Shown piece by piece: positions 1 through 5,794 of a stretch of 6,100 nucleotides of DNA. A model generated the notes under the pieces. The model had not been told where the DNA came from. It made no database searches and saw nothing but the letters and a program-made list of their open reading frames with translations. How positions within the stretch are numbered: position 1 is the first letter of the stretch; each line of letters begins with the position of its first letter. The stretch is from Candidatus Omnitrophota bacterium (GTDB taxonomy: Bacteria; Omnitrophota; Gorgyraeia; Gygaellales; Profunditerraquicolaceae), in contig VGKM01000074.1 in NCBI GenBank assembly GCA_016867005.1, forward strand, positions 1 through 6,100. Direction: 5' to 3'. Made by a program: the position numbers and the translations under genes.

Positions 1-131
1 TTATCGACGGGCAGCTTGATGAATGCGACCTGACCTTAAAGGACCTGGAAAGGATTTCAGCAGTTTTTATACGTATATTAAGCGGCATATACCACGGCAG
101 GGTCAGCTATCCCGAAAAAGATAAACCATAA
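1..131 (+). CDS. pgpH: 7TM-HD family phosphohydrolase (PgpH-type), C-terminal end only
   Basis: Only the last 42 codons are present, read from base 3 to a TAA at 129-131; the gene starts outside the window. The residues carry the closing signature of PgpH-type HD proteins: an acidic D-G-Q-L-D-E-C-D-L-T-L-K-D-L stretch, then an amphipathic helix ending in G-I-Y-H-x-R-(I/V)-x-Y-P-E. In characterised members this is the cytoplasmic HD domain of a multi-pass membrane protein that hydrolyses cyclic di-AMP to pApA. The HD metal ligands and the membrane segments lie upstream and cannot be checked. The location directly before ybeY matches a very widespread bacterial order (phoH, pgpH, ybeY) and supports the call. 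Family assignment is good for so short a piece; the substrate is inferred from the family. Confidence 0.82.
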   Translation, partial: IDGQLDECDLTLKDLERISAVFIRILSGIYHGRVSYPEKDKP

Positions 132-599
132 GTGAAGCCAAATAGGAACACTCCTAAAGTAGTAATAAAAAATAATCAAAAAAGAATTACCGTAACAGGC
201 GCTTTTCTAAAAAGTATTGGCTCGGCAGTAAAACAAACTTTTTTAAACCGGCCCCTTTCCTCTAAAGGAACAATAACCATAGCCCTTGTGAATGATAAAG
301 TTATCCGCGAACTTAACCTGCTCTACCTCGGGGAGGACTCTCCGACCGATGTATTGTCTTTTAACATTGAGAGAGACAAACACAGGGGTATTTTAGTCGC
401 CGATATCATAATTTCTACGGATACCGCCGTTAAAAACGCAAAAATATACGGCACAACCGCAAAAAACGAGCTCCTCTTATACGTAATACACGGCTCCTTG
501 CATCTTTTAGGGTATAATGATAATTCTATGAAAAAGAGGAACATTATGGAAAAAGAAGCTTACCGCATATTGTCCACGATAAACCATGCCAATTCATAA
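132..599 (+). CDS. ybeY: Endoribonuclease YbeY, 16S rRNA maturation and ribosome quality control
   Basis: The 155-residue protein has the normal family length. YbeY is a cytoplasmic metal-dependent endoribonuclease involved in 16S rRNA 3'-end maturation and ribosome quality control. Visible family motifs are L-N-x-x-Y followed by P-T-D-V-L-S-F (residues 61-77), A-D-I-I-I-S (90-95, usually G-D-I) and H-G-S-L-H-L-L-G-Y (120-128). Two of the three zinc-ligand histidines are present (H120, H124). The third is replaced by Asp (D130 in G-Y-N-D-N), and the conserved arginine after Tyr65 (R59 in E. coli) is Leu66. From memory, Bacteroidetes YbeY proteins show the same pair of changes, so I read this as a natural subtype rather than a dead gene. 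The GTG start directly follows the TAA of the upstream gene and is in the same frame. No good ATG or Shine-Dalgarno site offers an alternative, so translation probably depends on coupling. The 3' end overlaps recO by 14 bases. Confidence 0.93.
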   Translation: MKPNRNTPKVVIKNNQKRITVTGAFLKSIGSAVKQTFLNRPLSSKGTITIALVNDKVIRELNLLYLGEDSPTDVLSFNIERDKHRGILVADIIISTDTAVKNAKIYGTTAKNELLLYVIHGSLHLLGYNDNSMKKRNIMEKEAYRILSTINHANS

Positions 600-1353
600 A
601 ACCGAAGCAATTGTCCTAAGAAAACGGGATTTCAGGGAAACTTCGATTATCGCCGAATTTTTTACGCGGGAATTCGGAAAACTAAGCGGGCTTTTAAAAG
701 GGATACGCACTGATCAAAAAAAATTTGCTTCAACTTTAGAGCCGTTTTCCTTTAACGAGATCGTCTTCTACCGTAAAAGGAACTCCACCCTGCATTTAGT
801 CAGCCAGTGCGACGTCAGGGATAACTTTAACAACACCCGCTCAAGCATATTCAAAGTAGGGGCTGGAAGCTTGATAGTGGAATTAATCGGGGCCCTGATG
901 CAGGAAGAGGACCAAAACGAAGGGATCTTTAACCTTGCAATGACCTGCCTCAAAGAACTGGAAACAAATAACAATGTAGATAAAATACTCACTATATTTA
1001 AAATAAAAGTCCTGGCCCTATCCGGATTCAAGCCAAACTTTGATTCCTGTGTTTCCTGCGATTCTAAAGTAATGGACCAGACAAAGTTCTCCCTGGCGCT
1101 TGGAGGATTGCTATGCCCGAAGTGCCAGAGAAAAGACCTGAAGGCGCGTACGATTTTCCGCGGCACGATTGCCTCTATTTCCCATATCCAGAGGAACGAT
1201 TTCCGCATTAATCTTAACCTCGGGATGAACCCCGAGATCAAAAAAGAACTCGATTTGATACTCAACTTATTCTTAAACTTTCACCTTGAAAAACAGCTTA
1301 AGTCGCAAAGAGTAATGGACAAGCTTGATGATTTTCTGCCTGCGGGCATATAA
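586..1353 (+). CDS. recO: DNA repair protein RecO, recombination mediator
   Basis: The 255-residue protein matches RecO in length and layout. RecO acts with RecR (and RecF) to load RecA onto SSB-coated single-stranded DNA and can anneal complementary strands. The N-terminal OB-fold begins with the typical K-T-E-A-I-V-L-R pattern (residues 5-12), followed by a D-F-R-E-T-S segment (15-20) and F-T-R-E-F-G-K-L (26-33). A helical region follows, then L-A-L-S-G-F-K-P (143-150) and a four-cysteine zinc module: C155-x2-C158 and C177-x2-C180. All four zinc ligands are intact. The start at 586 gives exactly the expected RecO N-terminus, although it lies 14 bases inside ybeY and has no clear Shine-Dalgarno sequence, so coupled re-initiation is likely. 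In many bacteria era and other genes lie between ybeY and recO; here they are directly adjacent. Confidence 0.94.
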   Translation: MPIHKTEAIVLRKRDFRETSIIAEFFTREFGKLSGLLKGIRTDQKKFASTLEPFSFNEIVFYRKRNSTLHLVSQCDVRDNFNNTRSSIFKVGAGSLIVELIGALMQEEDQNEGIFNLAMTCLKELETNNNVDKILTIFKIKVLALSGFKPNFDSCVSCDSKVMDQTKFSLALGGLLCPKCQRKDLKARTIFRGTIASISHIQRNDFRINLNLGMNPEIKKELDLILNLFLNFHLEKQLKSQRVMDKLDDFLPAGI

Positions 1354-1357
1354 AAAT

Positions 1358-1363
1358 GAGGTG
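1358..1363 (+). promoter_or_regulatory. Shine-Dalgarno site for the panE-like gene
   Basis: GAGGTG lies 4 bases before the ATG at 1368, in the 14-base gap after recO. This is one of only two clear ribosome binding sites in the window, and it supports the chosen start. It suggests that the panE-like gene is translated independently of recO, unlike most other junctions here, which rely on overlap. Confidence 0.8.
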
Positions 1364-1367
1364 ACAA

Positions 1368-2300
1368 ATGAAAATAGTTATTGTCGGGCCGGGAGCCATA
1401 GGCCTGTTACTGGCGGCATTTTTATCAAAGAGCAAAGAAGATATCTGGCTCTTGGACAAAAATAAAGAACGTGCGGAAAAATTAGCCCGGGACGGGATTT
1501 CCGTTGAAGGCATATCGGGCAAGTGGAATACTAAAATCAAAGCAACAAGCGACCCCAAAGAAATCGGCACAGCAGAGCTGGTGGTTCTGGCAACAAAATC
1601 CTACGATACAAAAAACGCTATCACGCAGAGTAAACTAATAATCTCCGAAAAGACCGCGGTCCTGACCCTCCAAAACGGCATAGGCAACATAGAGATAATA
1701 AGCGAGGCCGTAGGGCCTGATAATGTCATCGGAGGCACAACTAACCTGGGCGCAACCCTTCTTAACGATACTCACATAAGGCATGCCGGCAACGGAGAGA
1801 CAATAATCGGCAAAATTGACGGTTCAACGCCTGTAATCATGCGGGAGGTGAGGGAATTATTTAATAAAGTTAAATTGGAGACAAAGATCTCCCGTGACAT
1901 TAAAGGGATCCTCTGGTCAAAACTTATTATCAATGCCGGCATAAATGCGCTTACCGCATTAACAAGGCTTCACAACGGCCGGCTCACCGAGTTCGAAGGG
2001 ACACGCAGGATCCTGCGCGATGCAGTAACCGAAGCTGTCAAAATCGCAAAACGCAAACGCATTAAGCTTATCTATGACGACCCGCTGGCAAAAGTTGAAG
2101 CCGTATGCGAAGCAACTTCCGGGAATATCTCATCAATGCTGCAGGATGTACTGCGCAGGAAAAGGACTGAAATAGATTTTATAAACGGAGTCGTGGTGCG
2201 GCTGGGGCAGGAGCTTGGGATCCCTGTGCCGGTCAATACAATGCTCGTAAACCTTGTTAAAACAATTGAAGCAAGCCATCATTTCGCTCTTGAAAGATAA
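1368..2300 (+). CDS. panE: 2-dehydropantoate 2-reductase (ketopantoate reductase)
   Basis: The 310-residue protein is close to the usual ~300 residues. The enzyme reduces ketopantoate to pantoate with NADPH in the cytoplasm, the second step of the pantothenate/coenzyme A branch. An N-terminal Rossmann fold has G-P-G-A-I-G (residues 7-12), and T-K-S-Y-D-T (76-81) and L-Q-N-G-I-G-N (101-107) complete the cofactor side. The C-terminal helical domain contains W-S-K-L-I-I-N (183-189) with catalytic-type K185 and N189/N193, then S-S-M-L-Q-D (255-260) and R-x-T-E-I-D-F-I-N-G (265-274, with E269). These correspond to E. coli PanE K176, N180, N184, S244 and E256, aligned by eye. The partial panB at the end of the same operon, which makes the substrate, supports a true pantoate role. 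Relatives of this family can act on other 2-keto acids, so specificity is inferred. Confidence 0.9.
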   Translation: MKIVIVGPGAIGLLLAAFLSKSKEDIWLLDKNKERAEKLARDGISVEGISGKWNTKIKATSDPKEIGTAELVVLATKSYDTKNAITQSKLIISEKTAVLTLQNGIGNIEIISEAVGPDNVIGGTTNLGATLLNDTHIRHAGNGETIIGKIDGSTPVIMREVRELFNKVKLETKISRDIKGILWSKLIINAGINALTALTRLHNGRLTEFEGTRRILRDAVTEAVKIAKRKRIKLIYDDPLAKVEAVCEATSGNISSMLQDVLRRKRTEIDFINGVVVRLGQELGIPVPVNTMLVNLVKTIEASHHFALER

Positions 2301-2305
2301 CCTCA

Positions 2306-3127
2306 ATGAAAAAGATAAGCATATTGACTCTCATTGTTGTAATTATCACCTCTGCGTATTTTATTGCCAAGACATACAAAGGCACTTGCCCGCTTGCTAA
2401 ATTAAGGGCTGAGCAAAGATCAGCCGAAATAAAAAAATCAGAATCAAAGAACCAGGAAGGCATGCTGCTGTTACGGCTGCGCAAAAACAAACAAGCGCTG
2501 GCTATATTTAATGAAGTGCTGGCAAAAGACCCTGGCAACATAGAAGCATTATGGGGCAAGGGGGAATTTCTAAGAAGGAACTACCGGTTCAAAGAAGCAG
2601 AGGGAATATTTAACAAAACGCTTCAGCTAAAACCGGGTTATCTTTCAGCCCTGAACAGTTTAGCTTATATAAAATACCAGCAAGGCAACCTTAGCGAATC
2701 ACTGAAGATGGTAAATGAAATACTGCAAAATAAAGAGATTGATAATGAAAACCAGGCGCATGCCTACTTATTAATAGGAGGCATAAACGGCACACTGACT
2801 GACCAGGGGGGTATTTTTGCCAAAATGAAATACGGCACACAGATAAAACCGTATTTTGAACGCGCAAGAGACATTGCGCCTGAGCTGCCGGAAACTCACG
2901 TTGCCCTGGGGACCTTTTATTTAAAAGCGCCCGGCATAGCCGGAGGCGACTTGAAAAAAGCACTTTTTGAATTGGAGCAGGCAGTAAAAATGGCGCCTGA
3001 TTATGCCACTGCCAATGCCCGCCTCGCCCAGGCGTATAAAAAAATGGGCAAAACTGATAAGTATAATTTTTATATCCAAAAGGCAAAAAACTTAGACCCA
3101 AAAGACGAAGCCCTCCTAAATGATTAA
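2306..3127 (+). CDS. Membrane-anchored tetratricopeptide repeat protein, function unknown
   Basis: The 273-residue protein has a short basic start (M-K-K) and a hydrophobic segment at about residues 4-21, best read as an uncleaved signal anchor; Cys28 lies too far inside to be a lipobox cysteine. A charged linker (about 31-50) leads into TPR-like helix pairs at about 48-77, 78-111, 112-145, 150-192, 195-232 and 233-266, each ending in the typical (D/K/A)-P-(G/D/E) turn. The fourth and fifth units are irregular: they carry longer loops around D-Q-G-G-I-F (167-172) and A-P-G-I-A-G-G-D (208-215). The bulk would face the periplasm or outer surface if the segment is a signal anchor. TPR domains are protein-binding scaffolds, but no partner can be named. 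The start lies 5 bases after panE, and the end overlaps polX by 8 bases. Apart from repeat type and location, the role is unknown. Confidence 0.85.
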   Translation: MKKISILTLIVVIITSAYFIAKTYKGTCPLAKLRAEQRSAEIKKSESKNQEGMLLLRLRKNKQALAIFNEVLAKDPGNIEALWGKGEFLRRNYRFKEAEGIFNKTLQLKPGYLSALNSLAYIKYQQGNLSESLKMVNEILQNKEIDNENQAHAYLLIGGINGTLTDQGGIFAKMKYGTQIKPYFERARDIAPELPETHVALGTFYLKAPGIAGGDLKKALFELEQAVKMAPDYATANARLAQAYKKMGKTDKYNFYIQKAKNLDPKDEALLND

Positions 3128-4853
3128 TTTAGAAATCGCTGAAATATTTAAAGACATTGCTAGAATCCTGGAGATAAAGGGAGAGAACGTCTTTCGTATC
3201 CGCGCCTATACAAGAGCAGCGCAGAATATCGAAGGATTTCCTAACCTTGAGAGCTATATAAAGCAGGGCCGCCTGACAGATATACCGGGCATAGGCCATG
3301 ACCTTTCGGAAATGATCAAGGAGTATGCCGCAACCGGTAAAATCAAAACATATGAAGAATTAAAAAAAGCCCTTCCCGCCGGATTATTAAATCTCCTGAA
3401 TATCCCGTCAATCGGCCCAAAAACCGCCAAGTTATTATATGAAGAGGCAAAAATTAAGGACATCGCAGGCCTGGAAGAGGCAATAAAGCGCGGAAAACTT
3501 ACGGGCCTGGCCGGCATCAAGGAAAAAACAATTGAAAATATCAAGAAGGGGATCGAGATCCTGAAGCGCGGCAAGGAAAGGATGACGCTTGCCCAGGCAA
3601 CTCTTGTAGCGGATGAATTTATCAGTGAACTTAAAAAAATGCCGCAGGTGAAAAAGATCTCGCCTGCCGGAAGCCTGCGCCGCCAAAAGGATACGGTAAG
3701 AGATATTGATATACTTATTACATCAAAAGAGCCGGAAAAAATCATTGGAGCTTTTATAAAATTAGGGCAGGTAAGAGATGTCCTGGCTAAAGGACGGACC
3801 AAAGCCAGTGTGCGTACAAATGAAGATGTCCAGGTTGACTGCCGGGTTTTAGAGGAGAGGGCTTTCGGAGCAGCCCTCTTGTATTTTACCGGCTCCAAAG
3901 ATTTCAACATCAAACTCCGCCAGATCGCTATCAAGAAAAACCTCAAACTAAACGAATACGGATTGTTTTCCGCCGCAGGCGGATCCGCCTCCGGCGGAAA
4001 GGAACAGCTTCTTGCCGGCAAAACCGAAGAAGAGATGTTTAAAACCCTCGGCCTTTCCTATATAGAACCGGAGCTAAGGGAAAATACCGGAGAAATCGAA
4101 CTTGCCAGAAAAGGCGCCCTGCCGCATTTAGTGGAATTAAAAGATATAAAGGGCGACTTACATGCCCACACGAACTACTCCGACGGAGCAAGTTCAATCC
4201 GCGAAATGGCCGATGCCGCAATACGGCGCGGCTATTCCTATATTGCGCTCACCGACCACTCTGAAAGCTTAAAAGTAGCCGGAGGGCTGAATACCGCGGA
4301 ACTAAAAAAGAAGAGGGATGAAATCGCCGGAGTAAATAAAGAATTAAAAAATTTCCGGGTGCTTTTCGGCACAGAAGTCGAAATCGGCTCAACCGGCAAG
4401 ATCGATTACAAAGATGAAGTATTGGAAGGGTTTGATATAGTGGTTGCAGCGATCCACACCGGTTTTAAACAGTCAAAAGAGCAGCTTACAAAAAGGATCA
4501 TCCTGGCCTGTAAAAACAAACACGTCAATATTATTGCCCACCCGACAGGTAAACTCTGGGGCAGCCGGGATGCTTATGAAATCGACTTTGAAGAGATATT
4601 AAAAGTTGCCCGGGACACCAATACGCACCTTGAAATCAATGCCTTTCCTAACAGGCTTGATTTAAACGATAAAAATTGCCGCAGGGCAAAAGAAGCAGGT
4701 GTTAAGATCGCCATCAGCACGGATTCGCATGAAGCCAAACAACTCGATGCGATGAAATTCGGCATATCGGTAGCACGGCGCGCCTGGCTTGCCCCTGAAG
4801 ACGTGATCAATACTCTGCCCCTGGAAAAATTATTGAAAATAATCAAGAAATGA
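3120..4853 (+). CDS. polX: DNA polymerase X with C-terminal PHP exonuclease/phosphoesterase domain
   Basis: The 577-residue protein has the standard bacterial PolX architecture. The N-terminal helix-hairpin-helix region holds I-P-G-I-G-H (55-60), I-P-S-I-G-P (95-100) and L-A-G-I-K-E (130-135). The polymerase beta-type palm follows, with A-G-S-L-R-R (183-188), the metal-binding D195-x-D197 and D240 in V-Q-V-D, then Y-F-T-G-S-K (255-260). N-E-Y-G-L-F (278-283) and P-E-L-R-E (317-321) flank the linker. The PHP domain (about 344-577) keeps all expected metal ligands: H348, H350, D355, H380, E419, H446, H474, D535 and H537. Bacterial PolX fills short gaps in base-excision repair, and its PHP domain supplies 3'-5' exonuclease and AP-site processing activity. 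Both active sites look intact. The oddity is a ten-residue S/A/G insertion at 284-293, encoded by a palindromic repeat. The start overlaps the TPR gene by 8 bases and the end overlaps apbE as ATGA, so coupling is likely at both ends. Confidence 0.95.
   Translation: MINLEIAEIFKDIARILEIKGENVFRIRAYTRAAQNIEGFPNLESYIKQGRLTDIPGIGHDLSEMIKEYAATGKIKTYEELKKALPAGLLNLLNIPSIGPKTAKLLYEEAKIKDIAGLEEAIKRGKLTGLAGIKEKTIENIKKGIEILKRGKERMTLAQATLVADEFISELKKMPQVKKISPAGSLRRQKDTVRDIDILITSKEPEKIIGAFIKLGQVRDVLAKGRTKASVRTNEDVQVDCRVLEERAFGAALLYFTGSKDFNIKLRQIAIKKNLKLNEYGLFSAAGGSASGGKEQLLAGKTEEEMFKTLGLSYIEPELRENTGEIELARKGALPHLVELKDIKGDLHAHTNYSDGASSIREMADAAIRRGYSYIALTDHSESLKVAGGLNTAELKKKRDEIAGVNKELKNFRVLFGTEVEIGSTGKIDYKDEVLEGFDIVVAAIHTGFKQSKEQLTKRIILACKNKHVNIIAHPTGKLWGSRDAYEIDFEEILKVARDTNTHLEINAFPNRLDLNDKNCRRAKEAGVKIAISTDSHEAKQLDAMKFGISVARRAWLAPEDVINTLPLEKLLKIIKK
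3967..4000. repeat. Near-perfect 34-bp palindrome made of two tandem 15-bp palindromic units, inside polX
   Basis: Two 15-bp units lie head to tail: TCCGCCGCAGGCGGA at 3969-3983 and TCCGCCTCCGGCGGA at 3984-3998. They differ only at two of the three central bases. Each unit is a 6-bp inverted repeat (TCCGCC/GGCGGA) around a 3-base loop. Together with flanking TT and AA they form a 34-bp inverted repeat centred between 3983 and 3984, with 16 of 17 arm positions paired; the one mismatch is C3976 opposite C3991. The RNA or single-stranded DNA could fold as one long hairpin or as two small ones. The block starts exactly on a codon of polX, is 30 bases long, and encodes two similar pentapeptides (S-A-A-G-G and S-A-S-G-G, residues 284-293). 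It is much richer in G and C than its surroundings. I see no second copy in this window. Confidence 0.92.
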
Positions 4854-5794
4854 AAAAGCGTTTTCCATTATTTGTATTTTTTAGCATTATTTTGTTATCC
4901 GGCTGCCAGGATAAATCCCTTTATACAAATAAACAGGTTGCCATGGGGACATTCTGCGAAGTGGTCTCTCCGGATAAAAATAGCGCAAAAATCGTTTTTA
5001 CGGAAATAAAACGCATTGAAAACCTTTTAAGTAAATATCATCCGGAAAGCGAAATATCAAAGTTAAATAAAAACGGAAAACTCATCGCAGGCCCCGAAAC
5101 GTATTACATCCTTAAGAAATCGCATGAATTCTGGAAATTATCCGGAGGCGCCTTTGACATCACCGTAGCGCCCCTTTTGGATTTATGGGGCTTTACGGAC
5201 AAGCAATGCATACTCCCGAAAAAAGATCAAATTAAGGCAGCACTTAAACTCATCGGGTCTGAAAAAATTTACTTTAATGACAGCAATAATATGGTAGAAT
5301 TTACTGTCCCCGGGATGAAAGTCGACCTTGGCGCAATTGCCAAAGGGTATGCCCTTGACTGTGCAATAAATAAATTAAAGGAATCCGGAGTCAAAAGCTG
5401 CCTCATAAACCTTGGCGGCCAGATATATTGCCTTGGAAGCAGGTTTGGAAGGCCATGGAGAATAGCCGTCAGGGACCCGAGGGCCGAAGGCGGCACCACT
5501 GAAATATTAGATTTGACTGATAAAGGAGTGGCGACAAGCGGGGATTACGAGCAGTATTTTATTAATAACAATAAGCGTTATAGCCATATCTTTAACCCTA
5601 AAACAGGGTATCCCAGCGATTCAGGGGTCATTGGCACCACCATAATCTCTGAAAGAAACCTAGACGCTGATGCATTATCAACTGCGGTATTTGTCATGGG
5701 AAAGAGTAAGGGGAGGGAATTCGCAAAAAAATTCCCCGGCATAGAAATTAAGATTTTAGAAGAAAATAATCAAAAAAGAGGGGGCAATGAATAA
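4850..5794 (+). CDS. apbE: FAD:protein FMN transferase (ApbE family) lipoprotein
   Basis: The 314-residue protein begins with a lipoprotein signal peptide: M-K-K-R, a hydrophobic core, then lipobox L-S-G-C with acylated Cys19, so it should be anchored on the outer face of a membrane. ApbE enzymes use FAD and Mg2+ to attach FMN to a Ser/Thr of exported or membrane flavoproteins such as RnfG or NqrC. Family motifs in order are M-G-T (32-34), P-E-S-E-I-S-K-L-N (65-73), G-G-A-F-D-I-T-V-A-P (99-108), V-D-L-G-A-I-A-K-G-Y-A-L-D (158-170, flavin binding), N-L-G-G (187-190), V-R-D-P (207-210), V-A-T-S-G-D-Y (227-233), H-I-F-N-P-K-T-G (246-253) and D-A-D-A-L-S-T-A (272-279), with metal-site D274 and T278. 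The protein looks complete and active. No FMN-acceptor protein is seen in this window, so its target is unknown. The start shares ATGA with the polX stop; the end overlaps panB by 8 bases. Confidence 0.93.
   Translation: MKKRFPLFVFFSIILLSGCQDKSLYTNKQVAMGTFCEVVSPDKNSAKIVFTEIKRIENLLSKYHPESEISKLNKNGKLIAGPETYYILKKSHEFWKLSGGAFDITVAPLLDLWGFTDKQCILPKKDQIKAALKLIGSEKIYFNDSNNMVEFTVPGMKVDLGAIAKGYALDCAINKLKESGVKSCLINLGGQIYCLGSRFGRPWRIAVRDPRAEGGTTEILDLTDKGVATSGDYEQYFINNNKRYSHIFNPKTGYPSDSGVIGTTIISERNLDADALSTAVFVMGKSKGREFAKKFPGIEIKILEENNQKRGGNE
5778..5784 (+). promoter_or_regulatory. Shine-Dalgarno site for panB
   Basis: The purine run GAGGGGG lies inside the last codons of apbE, just before the ATG at 5787. 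Taking GAGG at 5778-5781 as the core gives a 5-base spacer. Together with the 8-base overlap, it fixes the panB start and suggests efficient translation within the operon. Confidence 0.75.

Noticed and set aside
1356..1364. Two-codon mini-frame ATG-AGG-TGA just before panE.
   Set aside because: It is created by the Shine-Dalgarno sequence itself, and the ATG has no ribosome site of its own in the A-rich bases before it. No evidence of a regulatory leader.
2931..2943. Small CCGGC-ATA-GCCGG hairpin in the TPR gene.
   Set aside because: Only 5 bp of stem inside coding sequence, with no T tract and no second copy; expected by chance in a sequence of this length.
3856..3879. Terminator-like hairpin inside polX: AGAGGGCT at 3856-3863 pairs perfectly with AGCCCTCT at 3872-3879 around an 8-base loop, followed by a T-rich stretch (3879-3887).
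   Set aside because: It lies over the strongly conserved palm segment E-R-A-F-G-A-A-L-L-Y-F-T-G-S-K, so the sequence is constrained by the protein; the T tract is interrupted by G and A. An internal terminator would cut off apbE and panB. Chance is the simpler reading, but transcript 3'-end mapping would settle it.
3254..4021. 255-codon open frame on the minus strand within polX.
   Set aside because: It is antisense to well-conserved PolX motifs, has no recognisable domain and is rich in Ser/Arg/Pro/Phe as expected from reversed codons. The same holds for minus-strand frames at 768-1265, 2691-3101, 1298-1570 and 5861-6097.
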